The notes: generated from the sequence alone by a model not told the origin. DNA of 64,000 nt from Clytia hemisphaerica (GCA_902728285.1 CACVBU010000782.1:1-64000); one strand, 5' to 3'; positions 33,268 to 45,320 are shown, counted from the stretch's first letter. Program-made: numbers and translations.

Positions 33268-35250
33268 TTATTTTGAATTCATCAATGGGATCTTTTTTGG
33301 GAGTATGTTTTCGTCATGGTTCTCTTCAATAACTGTGTCATTTAATACATTAGGCTGATTGTCATTTACAAGTTCATTATAGTCAATTTTTTTGTCAAGC
33401 TCATAGTTACTACAGAACTGGGCATAGCATAAATAATCAATTTCAATAAATTTCCCATTTAAAAAGTTTCTGTTTGGCCGATCAATATATCTATCTAGGA
33501 TATTTTTCTTGAAAACATCTTCACTATCCTCAGGAAGTTCTGCTATTTGTTCCTCAGTCTTGAACATATGAAAACGATTTTCAGGCAATTTAGAATTCAC
33601 AAACATTACTTGGGGATAGCCCTTGCAAAGCCATAACTCGGGCATCAACTGATAGACAGCTTCCTGAACAGAACATTCTCTATTGTCACTGTAAGCTTGT
33701 GCAATTTTGCGCATAGTCTCAAATTTATCTTTGTCAAGTTCTTTACACTTGTTACCAGTTATACACTTTCTGTGCTAAGGCCTCTTTCATTGCATTTGAG
33801 CTTGATGTTTCAGTTTTTGAAAAATATGAACACATATACTGAACAGCTTTGTAGTGATTAAATACTGGTTGCAAATCAATGTTTGCTTCCCATGCCAAAA
33901 GACCTTCTTCAAAATAATTATTGACAAAGCAAGAATTTGTGTCCCTCTTCAAATGAACTTGAAAGTCATTTTCGTCTGTCAATATCGAAAGAGCATATTC
34001 ATAATCTGCCAGAGAAATGTTTAAAGATTCAAGCACTTCATCAATATTTGGGATTTGTTCAAAGTTTGGCTTTTCAGGATACAGGAAATTTCTCTTTTGT
34101 GGATTCAAAAATTCATCAACATACTTTTTAACTTTAGAAAATATTTCTTTCTGCTTTGATAGAATCAGATTTTTTTCAGGGGTATCTGCAGGAATTGGTT
34201 TTGCAATTATTGTTTTGTGGGTAAAAAACTATCCAAATCCAAAGCGGCATTCCTTATTGCCATATTTTTTACATGTTTTTGAATGACAGCGAACCTGATA
34301 TTGTTCAACAAGGCGTTTGAGCTTAGATGGCTCACTTGGAATATTTGCAGAGGTTACAGAATCTAAAAATTGTGTATACTCTTCAATAGTCTCCAAACTT
34401 AATATTGACATATTTTCAACCCATATCAGACAATGAGCATGTGGAGAACCTCTGAATTGAAATTCAATCCTAATCACATGATATTTTACTTTTCCTAGCG
34501 GTCCATTGAGCACTATCTCTTTATAAAAAACTTCTACACGATATTGAAAGTGTCTCGCTAAGAGAACTGGATTGCTATTAAGTAGCTCACATCTTTCAAA
34601 ATAAGACATCTCTGCAATATCCTCATCAGATAGTTCTTGTCCGTTGAGTTTAGAAATTATGGACGGCAATTCATTCCATCTTGGATCAGCACAAGAAAGT
34701 GTCATAAAGAATGATGGTATTCCAAGCTGTTTAACCATGGCTAACACATCTGATAACATATTTTTCCAGTAGGCTGCAGAACCTTTTACATTGTTCATAA
34801 AACTATAAGCTTCCTCATTTACAACAAAGTTTCTGACTGTCTCTTGGAAATTATTACTCAGCATACCAGCACTGATGCTTCTACCTGAAACTTTTCGCAT
34901 TGCAACGTTAATCTGGTTTTGTAAATTGGTTTGTTGCGAAACAAAATTTGCAAAGAAAATGTAATCAGTATCGGAAGCAAATCTTTGTGTATAATTTAAT
35001 AAGCGTTTGTTGAAATACTTTGTGGGTGTAAGCTTAACATCGCGGTATTCACTGAAACCAAATTTTCCTTTAGGAAATTGCCTTCAATTACAAGGATAGC
35101 CCCAGTAACTTTCTCGCTGAAAAAGAAGTCTTCATCGATAATGGTATCTTTGTCAGAAAGTATTTCAACAGAACGATCAACTTGTTCAATGACTGTAATA
35201 TCAAAGTAATTATTTTCAAAAATAATTCGAGGAAGCGCATCATTTAAAAA
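33268..35250 (-). pseudogene. Helitron Rep (HUH endonuclease) part, frameshifted
   Basis: In order on the minus strand: VEILSDKDTIIDEDFFFSEK (about 35140), then after a frame change near 35080 FPKGKFGFSEYRDVKLTPTK, LLNYTQRFASDTDYIFFA, INVAMRKVSGRS, SFFMTLSCADPRWNEL. FQFRGSPHAHCLIWVENM carries the HUH-type His-x-His. HLKRDTNSCFVNN, QPVFNHYKAVQYMCSYFSK (candidate catalytic Tyr) and then MRKIAQAYSDNRECSVQEA with MPELWLC follow. This is the Helitron_like_N and Rep layout. Frame changes at about 35080, 34200 and 33735 and an in-frame stop at 35100 make it inactive. No 5' TC or 3' CTRR hairpin end was identified. Confidence 0.85.
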
Positions 35251-35356
35251 AAATCTTTTAATTCATTGCCTGATTAAAGTTACCTTGGTTTGTTTTTTCA
35301 AAAATCATTTTCAAAAATCTTAGCGTTTGATTAGCAATAATAGTTTTTATTGTGAG

Positions 35357-35600
35357 AAAATAATATTTCAATACACTCAGGTGGGAAAAGTGTGATCTAT
35401 CGGTCTCATGTTTGCCGAGAGTGTAAGTGTGAATGTAATTCAATTCACTCAAGTTCACTACTTCTTTGCTGATAATGTAATCCAATCCACTTAAGTGGAG
35501 AAAGTTTGTTCTATCAGCCTCTTTGCCGAGAATATAAGTCAATCCACTCAAGTGGAGAAAGTTTTTTCTATCGGCCTCTTCGCCGAGAATGTAATTCACA
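35357..35600. repeat. About 57-bp minisatellite, four to five copies
   Basis: Unit like ATCCACTCAAGTGGAGAAAG, then TTTTTCTATCGGCCTCTT and GCCGAGAATGTA. It includes the short palindrome CACTYAAGTG. The minus reading (LHLSGLTYILGKEADRTNF) follows the repeat but is probably not a gene. Confidence 0.7.
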
Positions 35601-35619
35601 CCACTCTTTGTGGGTAATA

Positions 35620-37630
35620 GTATTTTTTTGCCGTGAACCTTCTTTAGTAATCAAGCAATCTTCCACACTGTTTTTAGTGGGCAATGCTTTTTTAATTACC
35701 AGGACACTTTGGCACAACCCTTTGAAAAAGAAGACAAGAAAGCTGAAAGTAAAGAAACTATAGGAAGTAAAAAACCTTCTTGTTGTCAAGACTGAGATTC
35801 AAACAGGAATTAAACGAGCCACCACGCACCACCAACCAACTCAGAATGATTTCTTTATGTACACAATCTTGTTTGAACATTTCCCCTCTTACTACTGCAA
35901 CCCGGCTCGAACTGTACATAGCTATAACCTCCTCCGCACAGATCGCGGCCTCCTTCGCATATAATTGGGCGCTAAAATGGGCGTTAGAGTCAAGGCGTAC
36001 GGAAGGCGTTTTGACACTGAAAATTATTATAAAGCCCGTTTTAACAAATATTTCCCTTTTGGAAAACAGGAAATATTTAAAAATCATCCATTTAACGTCA
36101 AAATTTACTTATCAATAGTTTTCCTGTTGTTATGATTTCCTTGTGTTTTGGATTTACATTGTGGTCAGCTGTTTTGGTCAAAGATTTCCATTACTTTTTC
36201 AAAAATACCGCCACAAGTATATTTTTTGATATTTTCCTGAAAACTTAAAAATTTTCAATTCTGTAAAAAGCATTCATCAGATATTGTGTTAGACTTTTGT
36301 CATGTAAGATTTCAAGTCTATATCGTCAAAATTTAAGTCTGTTATCTTTTTCCGAAAAAAAAAATTTTCTGTTGAAAAAAAAGTTGCACAATTTTTTTTG
36401 CTGACGTCAGCAGACTAGAATTTTTGAAAATCTTTTAAACCATTATGTTCCTTGTTAAATATGCTTTTCAAAAATGCAACACAAAAAGTAGTGATCTCAC
36501 GAGAATGTTCATAACTTTAAATGCACTTAAGGCAGCTCTGGCAAACTTTGAGAAAAATGTACAGTACTCACAAAGATGTTCAAGCAGCTCAAGTGAAAAG
36601 AAAACATGTATATGTCGAAGATTGTAGAATAGGGCTGTATTCAGGCCTGACCCTGTATGGCTTGTTATTGCACTGGTACACGCTGGCACACACCTAAAAT
36701 GATTTACCAGTGCTAAAAAAGCACTCGACTAAAATATGCAAGTTTGTACTAAATCCCCTTTGCAAGTGCTAATAGCACGCCATAATCTGCAACATATTTT
36801 TAACGGAGTGCTACTTTTGCACACACAAGGTTTTATTCAAATTTTCTATTGCATAGAATTTACTTTCTGAGGCTGTTTTAACCAATGTAGAGGCAACTTG
36901 ATTAGACACTAAATAGGTGGACTGTCTAAAATTATATATCTCTGCAACCGTGAAATCTCACTTGTTTGTTTTTTATTTTGATAACCATTTAAAAGTACCA
37001 CTTGATATGAATAGATTTCTGTTCTGGTCTTGAAACGTTTTTCTTATCAACTGTCTTGAGTTGGAGGATTTTCTTCAGGAAAATTGATGATGACTGGGAA
37101 AATAATTCAAATTAATGAGAACTAACATCTAATTTCAGTTTGTTGTCCAAAACTAAGAAACCTTTCAAAATTCAGTATGATTTTTTTTTCTGGAATTAAA
37201 TTTTAAAACAATTGTATTTTTATTTCGTTTCATCTTCTCTCATCTTAATGAGGGATTTGGATTTAAAATAAAGATTCAAAATAGGATGGAAATATGGAAA
37301 TAGGATATAGGTTGTATTGGGATCATTAAAAATTTTGTTTGGCCTAAATCCCCAATAATGTTGCAAATCACCCTTTTAATTAATTTGGCTTTGGTTATGT
37401 AATCTCAACATTGATATTTTTGTTTTGTTAACTCATTTATTTCATATCTTTTAGTTAAAAAAAATTCATCTATTTTTGAAAAACGTATTGCCAAAGCTGT
37501 GGCTAAATTTTGTTCCGGGTGTGGCAGAACTACTGCCAGAAAATTTGAATTTCCATCAAGTTAGTATATTCAAATATTTTATTTCCCTACTCCCTGGTCT
37601 TAATCGGTCATAATAATTTTTTTGATTTAA
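35620..37630. other. No gene firmly seen
   Basis: A 60-codon plus reading ending CSSSSSEKKTCICRRL (36445-36627) and a possible exon at about 37460-37558 (acceptor TTTTAG, donor GTTAGT; reading KRIAKAVAKFCSGCGRTTAR) are too short to support. GCTGACGTCAGC occurs at about 36399. Confidence 0.25.
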
Positions 37631-38263
37631 AGGCGAGACCAATTTGATTACACATTTTTTAATACGCAACTCCATTTTTCATGTTAGGCCTGGAGTTGCT
37701 AAGGATTTTTTGAAATCCAGGCCCAGAGTTGCTTGTAAGGTTGCTTAAAAATTTTCAAGCTATAATGGTTGAAAAGCACATTTTTGCATTTTTCAACAAT
37801 TTTTCAATTTTGGATGGGCAGTAAAAGTATTTTTCAAACTAAGATTTTCAAAGCTTTGTTTTCAAGTTGTGTCAAAGTTATTTTATAATGCTGAGGAAAA
37901 AAGTTGCTAATTTGGATTTGAGGCCTCAGGCTAAACAAGTTGCTTATATAAAAAATGCGTAGTTGTTTTACGGGCCTGACCGACTCTGAAATTTCAAAAA
38001 TTGAAATGAAAATGAAATTGATTTTGATATTATACTGCCAAATTTTCAAAATAAGGTTTTGAGAATTTTATGTTAAATTTTACATTTTATCCATGGATTT
38101 GAGCTTTTTTTCGAATTTTTGTCAAGATGCAGTAATTTATGCTGCTTTTTTAGGAAATTCTTTTGGTGAGATTCTACTTTTATTTTTATTTTTTCACCGA
38201 ACGACCGACCCTCTTTTTGGGATAGCTTTGCCTGTAAAACAACAAATTAAATTGACCTCGTCT
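37631..38263. mobile_element. MITE with TIR AGRCGAGRYCAATTTRATT
   Basis: Left AGGCGAGACCAATTTGATT (37631), right inverse AAATTAAATTGACCTCGTCT (ending 38263). The interior has TTGTTTTACGGGCCTGACCG and CCGAACGACCGACCCTC, matching (inverted) the fragment at 20681-20760. Target duplication unclear. Confidence 0.6.
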
Positions 38264-38704
38264 AATAACAGTTTTCTCGAATTACCTTTTCTACGAATAC
38301 TGTATTTTCACGAACATATTTCGCGATTAAAAATGTTTTTGCATAAGAAAGCTTTCTACTGGAATTAAAGTTTACCTCTCTTTCAACCAATCATTTTTAC
38401 AGGCACGCAGATTTCTGATGGTAGTACCCCTGGTCAACCATGGGTTAAGTATTTATAGCTGGTATAAATAGCTTTGGGACTTTTTAAGTGTTTTCAGGAA
38501 AAGATTTTCCAACCCACTGCTTACTCCAGAACCCTGCTATTTCATTGAATTTTTGTAAAAAACTGATGAAGATATGAACCTGAAACCATGAAAACCTACT
38601 CTAAAGCAATTTATTAATTTTCATGAGTGAGTCCGGTTCCTATCCTAGATTATGAAAATATCTATTCTAATGTTGCAACTTTAACATACATTCAGGTATG
38701 GGTA
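38264..38704. other. No gene seen
   Basis: Spacer between two MITEs. No motif or repeat noticed. Confidence 0.35.
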
Positions 38705-39260
38705 GCCTGGGTATCCGGACTCAATTTCAGAAAAAAACTCTTACCTCAACATACAAAGTTTCTAAAATTTTAGAGTCTGGTGCAACTAAAAAAGTCTGAT
38801 ACAGTTTTAAATGACACAGTCTGTGAGTGAACCCTTGTTGACAGAATCTCAAAACTTTGGAAACCCAGGCAGACACACATAATTACTTACCATAAAACCT
38901 CTTTTACAAACTCAATTAACTTTCAAAACTACTTTAAACTATATCCAAACGTCAGCCACATTCATAAAGGCTCCTTTCCATCAGCCATTTCGTTTAGAAG
39001 ATCCGGTGTTTTCATTTTCATTTGTTTATCTTTTTTTGCCATGTCAGCTTTTTCCATAAATTATGCGCGCGCATCGAGAAATGTCGAAAACCCCGCGAAA
39101 ATTCCGCTCAGTGACTGGCCGCGTACTGACCAATTAGATACACTCGCATATGCAGGGATAAATATCCCTGCAGAGGAGTTAGTTGGACAAGACCGTAAAC
39201 CAGAGACAAGATTATAAAAAAACTAGACGGTGAAATAGTTTACGGTCCGGATATCCAGGC
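38705..39260. mobile_element. Palindrome-ended MITE (copy A)
   Basis: Left end TA|GCCTGGGTATCCGGAC, right end GTCCGGATATCCAGGC|TA. The right arm (CTAGACGGTGAAATAGTTTA) matches the arms of the larger element at 46625-47896. TA flanks fit a Tc1/mariner-type duplication. Confidence 0.6.
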
Positions 39261-39262
39261 TA

Positions 39263-40788
39263 AGGGTAGTCCAATTGGCATTTGTACCCCTGATTCTACT
39301 GCGAGTAAGTAATTACTTGAATTAATTATTTTTACCAAAAAATATGCACATTCTTTGATATTTGATATTTAAATGACTTCAGGATTTCCTTTTTGTATGA
39401 AAATAGAAGAGAAATTTGTCCCTTCGATTTCCAGTTAGTTAGTATTTCTACAACGTCAAAGTACACACCTAGAACCTATAACTTTTGGCAATGAAATGGA
39501 TCAAGAGCCCCGCCGCCTTCGAAAAAATCGAAAACATCAAAGTAAGTCGCCAGAGATTATTTTTTTATGATTTATTTTGCACTTTAATGAATTAGATCAT
39601 AGTATAAGAAAGCCGCGGCTGGAATGATAACATCTGAATTTCTGCTGTTCTCTCTCTGTCGTATTTGATGAGTTATCTGTTGATCAAGAAATCAGTAATT
39701 TAACATCCTTGGCCGTGTTCAGACCAGAAAGTTTAAGTAAGTAGTACTAAGTTGATGTGAAAATTCAGTTTTGATTTCTTTCTTTTGTTATCATCGATTA
39801 AATGTCTCAGGGAATCCTCCTTTCAAACTAGAAGCCCTGTCAAGGTCTCTCTAAGGAGATGTTTTAGCAAAGAAATATTATCTGGGAATCTCTCTGTAAA
39901 ATACTGATTTAAGCTTGTTATAGTTTTAACTAATAAACCTTAAAACCTTGACAAGGTTTCGAGCAAGTCTAGCTATTAGCTCTCATATTTTTCTTTTATA
40001 ATTAACAAACAAGCATACTACGCTTTTCACTTGCAAATTTTGATTTCACCTTTTCAGAAAACTGTAACAAGATTATAAAAACTTTTTTTTTAACCAGAAG
40101 GCGATTCCTTTTTAAACTTTGGTTTAACTAACGACGAGCATGCATTTGAATACAGTAGTAGAACGAAAGACCTAATCACCTTTGACCTAACCTAGGTCTG
40201 AACAGGACTTTTAATTGTAAATTTAATCGGTTAGTCGTTGATAATTACTTCTCAGTGCGTTTTACACATTAATGATATGCCCTTGTGCCTTGATAATACA
40301 TTTACATTATAAAATCGTAAAGGAAAGGTCAACAATAAGAAATTTAAACAAGCGCTAAATGGCTGGGTTAAAAGAACTAAAAAATTAATAAAGTTCCTCG
40401 AATGCCTCCGCAATATTTCATTAAAGTTTTTTTTCAGAAATGAATTAAAAAGAACATCAAGATAATACTGTGAAAATTTCAAGCCAACGGCTTCAAAATT
40501 CTTCATTCAAACTGACATGAAAGTTTTCATCTTGTATAAAGTTCTTATGATTTTAATTTTAGCAAAAAACTGTGGTTTTCTCAAAATACCCCTAAAATGT
40601 ATCCAAAATTATCTCAGGTAATCTATTGGGCACAGATTCAAAGCTATCTAGCGATAAAAAGACTTTTTGTGAGTGAAAAATTTTAAAAACTATCTACCAA
40701 TAATAAACTAAAAATCAAAATGTTCTTCTAAAGCTCGAAGACAGAGATAGAACAGCAATCAGATGGAAAAGACAATGCAGTACATATT
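39263..40788. other. Possible upstream exons of the RING gene, otherwise nothing
   Basis: MDQEPRRLRKNRKHQ from ATG 39496 runs to a GTAAGT donor at 39541/39542. A second open stretch (ELSVDQEISNLTSLAVFRPE) ends at another GTAAGT near 39740. Both are plausible 5' exons of the RING gene below, but unproven. Confidence 0.3.
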
Positions 40789-41067
40789 CATAGTTTCTAG
40801 AGGGGTCAAGACCCCCTTTAAGTGGTACCCCTTACGAAACTTCACTTTAATTTTTAGACCCCCCCCCTACTTGAAAAGCGCGGCAGGCAAAATTTTTTTA
40901 ATTGAGATAAAAATTTCTATTTTAACCCATATTTTGGAGGGAACCCCCTTTCGTAACAATGGGGGTATTATAGTTCCTTAGGAAATAGGAAATAAAAATA
41001 CCCCCCTTACGAATTTTTTTTCGAAAGTCTAAGACCCCCCCCCTAAGGATAGGGGGTAGAAACTATG
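40789..41067. mobile_element. C/G-tract MITE with TIR CATAGTTTCTA
   Basis: CATAGTTTCTAGAGGGGTCA at 40789 and its inverse TAGAAACTATG ending 41067. The interior has paired CCCCTTACGAA and GACCCCCCCCC blocks. ATATT flanks both sides, a possible short duplication. Unlike the hAT G-tract family in its tips. Confidence 0.55.
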
Positions 41068-41254
41068 ATATTCCAGCTGCGGCTTTCTTTTACTGTGATT
41101 AGATTTGATTAATCATCATTTCTATTATCAAGTTTTTATGAAAAATAAGGCTTTTATGATATGGACTCATGATCGGTGTTCAATAGCTTTTAAAGAGTGC
41201 GCAATAACTAAAGATGAAGTGACACCTATCATAACCTCTTCAAATTTATTTTAG

Positions 41255-42267
41255 GAAAAGCCAGAAGCTATTAAAGACGTTTTTTGTATCGCAATACGTG
41301 GGAACACCCGAAACTAATCAGACACTAGACCCAAAAGAACAAATTGAAGTCATCATTCCAATAAAAGTCGACCTTCGCAAATTGGAGGAGCACAATGACG
41401 ACTTTTCAATAAATGATATACAAAGAGAGAGGTTTCGAGCTTAGTACAATTCTGCAATACAATTCTTAGTAAGATTCTGCAAATACAAGAGGTAAGATTA
41501 TTTAAAAATGATCTCTTGCTTTAGAAAAATCCAAAGCTTGTCTGTAAAATACCGACGAAGCAGGTGGCCGACCTAAAATTCTGAAAATCACGATAAATTT
41601 TCGGGTGATTTTTTTATCTTCTGTGATTATTCCATAGCACAAACATAAAAATAATGATTGTTTGCTATAGCTTTACTTTTATTTTATAGGTCTTGCTGCA
41701 TGGGATAATAAGGTAAAGTATCGGGCGGTCAATATGGAATCTCACAAGTTATACCGAAAAGCCTCGTACGACTTGATAAAGTTCGATTATAATGAATTTT
41801 CTGACTCCTCAGATGAAGACACTGTAACCGGGAAAGCAGAGAACAAAAAGAAAGTGGATGCTGCCGTTGGAGGCTGCTGTTGGGTCGAAAGGGGATACAA
41901 GCGCTCTTTTAAACTCTGTCAACTCCAAATTTGAGGAGTTCATTAAGTCGAATACAGCCGAACGCTCATTGAAAGACAAGATTAGACGTGTATTTGAATG
42001 TACAATATGCTATGTTCCCCGTCCAAACTGTGTCTATTGTTGCCTTAATTGTGGACGTTATCTCGGTTGTTTCCATTGCATGAAAATATTATCTTAATGT
42101 CCATTTTGTCGAGGGCAGTTTGTTAATCAGGTAAAAGCATTTTTTATCCCTGGAATCGAGGAGGTGGTAGATATACCACCTTACATCCCAGACGCTCCGG
42201 AACTTCCAATAAATATTATGGATGATGCTGAAGAAAACGATGACCAGAGCACTGATAGTGAAACTTG
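41255..42267 (+). pseudogene. RING-finger protein, at least two exons, three lesions
   Basis: Exon 41255-41491 (acceptor TTTTAG, donor GAG|GTAAG) reads KSQKLLKTFFVSQYVGTPET, PKEQIEVIIPIKVDLRKLEE, then RERFRA, stop, YNSAIQFLVRFCKYKR. The TAG (41443) is where the family has Gln. Exon from 41690 reads AAWDNKVKYRAVNMESHKLY and YNEFSDSSDEDT. Then, after a frame change near 41860, it gives the RING: VFECTICYVPRPNCVYCCLN, LGCFHCMKIL, stop (TAA 42095), CPFCRGQF. It ends PINIMDDAEENDDQSTDSE with TGA 42265-42267. Cys spacing fits a RING with the His position altered. RING proteins are usually ubiquitin E3 ligases. I recall this architecture from an expanded invertebrate family of unknown role. Confidence 0.6.
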
Positions 42268-42749
42268 AAGAACTCGCCATTGGGTGTTATTGATTTTTAC
42301 TTACGATATATGTTTGTTGTCCAACTTCTTCTGTCTTAGTTTAACTTATTTTGTTAACCCCTCCCCGTACCCTGCATGGGAATATTTGGCAGGTCCTTTC
42401 CATTTTTGGTCCAGCGCGCAGCAGAATGGACATTTAAAACTGATAGAAAGGATTTTGTCTTTGTCGGGGCCTGTGCGCGCAATAAATTAACAAGTCCAGG
42501 CTAAACCAACCGCAGATCTAGAATTTTTGCCCCGCCTACCCGCGCGATGTTTGACCTATGTTTTGGATTGAATTGGTAGTAGAGTCAAATTTCCCGGTTA
42601 GATTAAAGGGTTGTTTCAGGTAGGGTCAGGTGGGGTCAGAGCTATGGTTGGGGATGGGAGTTAACCCCTGGCTAGGGTTTTAGCCCCCGGGTAGAGTTTG
42701 GAGTAAATACCATGTTTATAAGAAACTTTGAACTCCTTAATGCAGTTGT
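42268..42749. other. No gene seen
   Basis: GC-richer than surroundings, with GGTTAGG/GGGTCAGG-like short repeats near 42600-42700. No coding supported. Confidence 0.3.
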
Positions 42750-42832
42750 GACTCGATGGCCGAGTAGTTAAGGCGCTGGCGTTCTAATTATAGGTGCTTT
42801 GTATATAGTGGGCTCGAATCCCATCAGCGGCA
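42750..42832 (+). tRNA. tRNA-like sequence (Ser/Leu type), probably pseudogene or SINE head
   Basis: A-box TGGCCGAGTAGTTAAGGCG and B-box GGGCTCGAATCCC at the right spacing, with a T-arm GTGGG/CCCAT. GGCCGAGTxGTTAAGGCG is the D-arm of class II (Leu/Ser) tRNAs. The acceptor-stem sides GACTCGA and CAGCGGC do not pair well and the anticodon stem is poor, so a working tRNA is unlikely. Confidence 0.45.
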
Positions 42833-43630
42833 AAAGTTTCGAAATTTCGGGAAATGCATCAAAAACTTTCAAAACGTAGCAATACAAAGAAAGTGTCAAA
42901 GAATAGATGCTCAGAGCGGAGGATGGGAAGGAAATCTTTCTGCGTCACTTAAGGAACCCGGTACGAACGACATTCGGTTATTGCAACGTCAGCTGGACCT
43001 TCACGCCGCTCCGGCTTCTTGTTTATCAACGGTAAGATCCCTATTATGAAATTTTTTGGTAGTAAGGTCCTAAATGAACCTAGCTATTATCATGTTTTAA
43101 AATGCCTTAAAATTGTTTCACAGTAATTAACGTTCGTTCGCATTCTAAAGGAAACATTGAAAGTATTTATGGAATTTCTTATGTTGTGATTATGATGTAA
43201 ATATATTGCTGCGAGTGGCGAGCTTTTAAAAACGAAAAATAAAATATCGTATTCGATTAGCTTTTACATCTTATCTTGAGAAATTAAATGAATGGAATCC
43301 TCTTTTTTGTATATGAAATTTTGGAATTAAAAAACAAGATCGAGATCTTTTAGAAGAACTTACAGCCTCTCCGATTGTATCTGCTAATTGGAGGGAGAAA
43401 AAGTTTTTTTAACCATTTCAAAAGTCTGTCCGCCTTTTGGAGTCTGTATAGCGGGTATCTATGGGAGCTTGAAAACCTTGAGGGCCTTGAAAATGGACCA
43501 AACAAATTAAGAATTCTTGGCATTTTGTCTTTGTCTGACTTTTACCTTAATTAAATTGGCCGCGCATGGACGCTCTGGCTGCTGAATATGGACTGTATGC
43601 AATAACAAGCTCTTCTCTTTGAGACTTTAA
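42833..43630. other. No gene seen
   Basis: Unique-looking AT-rich sequence. Could include the body of a SINE headed by the tRNA-like piece, but no A-rich or repeated tail was identified. Confidence 0.3.
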
Positions 43631-44476
43631 CCCGGGGGGGACACTGGATCTGAGAACGACCATAAGTTCGGCCCAAAATTTGGCTTTCAAAATCGGACCC
43701 TTACAGTGCAGTGAATTTCCATGAAAAATCATACCCTTGCACTGCACTTTAATTTTTCCTCCGAAATTGGCCAATTTTGTGCCAAATTTACCAAAAAGTT
43801 GGCTTTTTGTCACAATTTCCTACCCTAACAGTGCACGAGCTAACCAATGAAAAACCTACCCTTAACCCTATTCGGCCTAGGGGGGGCTGTTTCTGTCCGG
43901 AGGTCAAATTATTGGTAATAGCTCCTGAAATAATAGAGCTTTTGCCATGAAATTTTCTGTAAATTCCTAACTTTTATTTAGCTTCAAAATAAAAAAGAAT
44001 TTGACTTCTAAAAAATTTCACACCTTGAGCATGATGACATTTCTGACAGTAGGGTGTCATAAAAATTGACACTTTTCGAATACAAATTTATAATTTATGT
44101 CAAATATATCGTTTAAACCGTAATTTATTGAATATTTAGGATAAAATAAGCCTTTTAAACTCAGGCAACTTTTTTCTAAAGCCTTTGTTAGAATACAATA
44201 GCTATTTATAAGAACAAAGGAAATTTTCGGTTTTTGCTCACTTTGGGCATGATGAGTGACGTCATCAAAAAAACTTTTTGTCTAAAGTTACCTTATGTGA
44301 CAAGGATCTTATGTGCCAAATTTCATCCAAAAAGACCCACTAGATCAAAAGTTAAGGAGTGGTACAGGAAAAGCCCCCCCCCCTAGGTTTGGACCGCCCA
44401 TAAAAGCCTAGGCTGAATAGGGTTAAGGGCCGAACGTCTGGTAGGTCATTTACCTTGAGTGCCCCCCCCCCCCGGG
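43631..44476. mobile_element. G-tract hAT-like element (copy 3), interrupted
   Basis: Ends CCCGGGGGGGACACTGG and GAGTGCCCCCCCCCCCCGGG. Perfect 8-bp duplication GACTTTAA at 43623-43630 and 44477-44484. Interior units ACCCTTACAGTGCAGT. Split at TTAA by the element at 43866-44422. Closest relative in the window is 60453-60819. Confidence 0.9.
43866..44422. mobile_element. piggyBac-like MITE, TTAA duplication
   Basis: Ends CCCTATTCGGCCTAGG and CCTAGGCTGAATAGGG. TTAA on both sides (43862-43865, 44423-44426). The uninterrupted relative at 60453-60819 has CCCTTAAGGGCCG at the same point, proving the insertion. CCC...GGG ends with TTAA fit piggyBac (Kolobok also uses TTAA). No transposase. Confidence 0.85.
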
Positions 44477-44484
44477 GACTTTAA

Positions 44485-45196
44485 AGAAATTAGAGAGTGT
44501 CCAGATAACAATTTCTAATTTTACAGGCACTATCAGGGTTTGGGTTTACAGCCTGTTTGCTGCAGCCCCTTTACAAAATTCGAAGAATTGGAATAAGAGT
44601 CTCTCTTCAACTATAAAGAGTCGTGAAAATCTGGGTGAGTGATCGGCTATATGTCTTGCATATTGAAAACCATCTAAAAATAAAATTATTTCTTAAAGAA
44701 GCCTTAACCTTGACAGGTCATGGCGAGTAAAGGTTATATGATCGATCACTATCGGAACACTTTCACATACGTGACAGAGTTGATAAAGCGTGAGCTACCA
44801 TGTGGAATTCCTTACGTTCACGAAGTACGTGCGCCCTAAAATGTCGAAAGTTGAGTCCCCCTCCCCTACTGTTACGCAAGTGTACACAAATGGCTATATC
44901 CCCACCTGGTTAGTACGTACTTTCAATCCCCCCCCCGGTCAACTGAAAAAAACTCGATGTTTATTAAGAAGCTTAGTTGGTCAGGATCTACTAGACAAAC
45001 TAGAACCTTACCGTCTCCGTTGATGAAAAACACTCAAACATAAACTCCGCACACGTCTCTTTTTACATCCAAATTACCCCTACATCCAAATTGTTTGAAG
45101 CCCTGTGATGTTCTTAACTTTTTGAGAAATGTTCTTAACATGTTCTTATTTTCGCCATTTTTGGGTGTTTTAAGGCCCTACGAAGCTTAAAATGTT
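44485..45196. other. No gene seen
   Basis: The 77-codon plus reading at 44790-45023 has no family resemblance and contains a CCCCCC run. Confidence 0.35.
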
Positions 45197-45320
45197 CCCG
45201 GGGGGGGGGTACGAGGGTTGCGAGCTGACGGGGGGATGCCGCCCAATCTTCGACCCTCGGACCCTTACCGGGACTAAAAAGGAGAAAAAAATGAAAATTT
45301 TACGATCCTTAATGCCTGCC
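45197..45320. mobile_element. G-tract hAT-like element (copy 4), truncated
   Basis: Left end CCCGGGGGGGGGGTACGAGG at 45197, units CGGACCCTTACCGGGACT. The right end is missing, the sequence passing into another MITE at 45328. Confidence 0.65.

Noticed and set aside
35258..35599. 113-codon minus reading with LHLSGLxYILGKEADR repeats
   Set aside because: It follows a 57-bp minisatellite with no family match. The apparent protein repeat is explained by the DNA repeat.
36445..37560. Two small possible exons (CSSSSSEKKTCICRRL; KRIAKAVAKFCSGCG)
   Set aside because: Too short, open in more than one frame, no family recognised.
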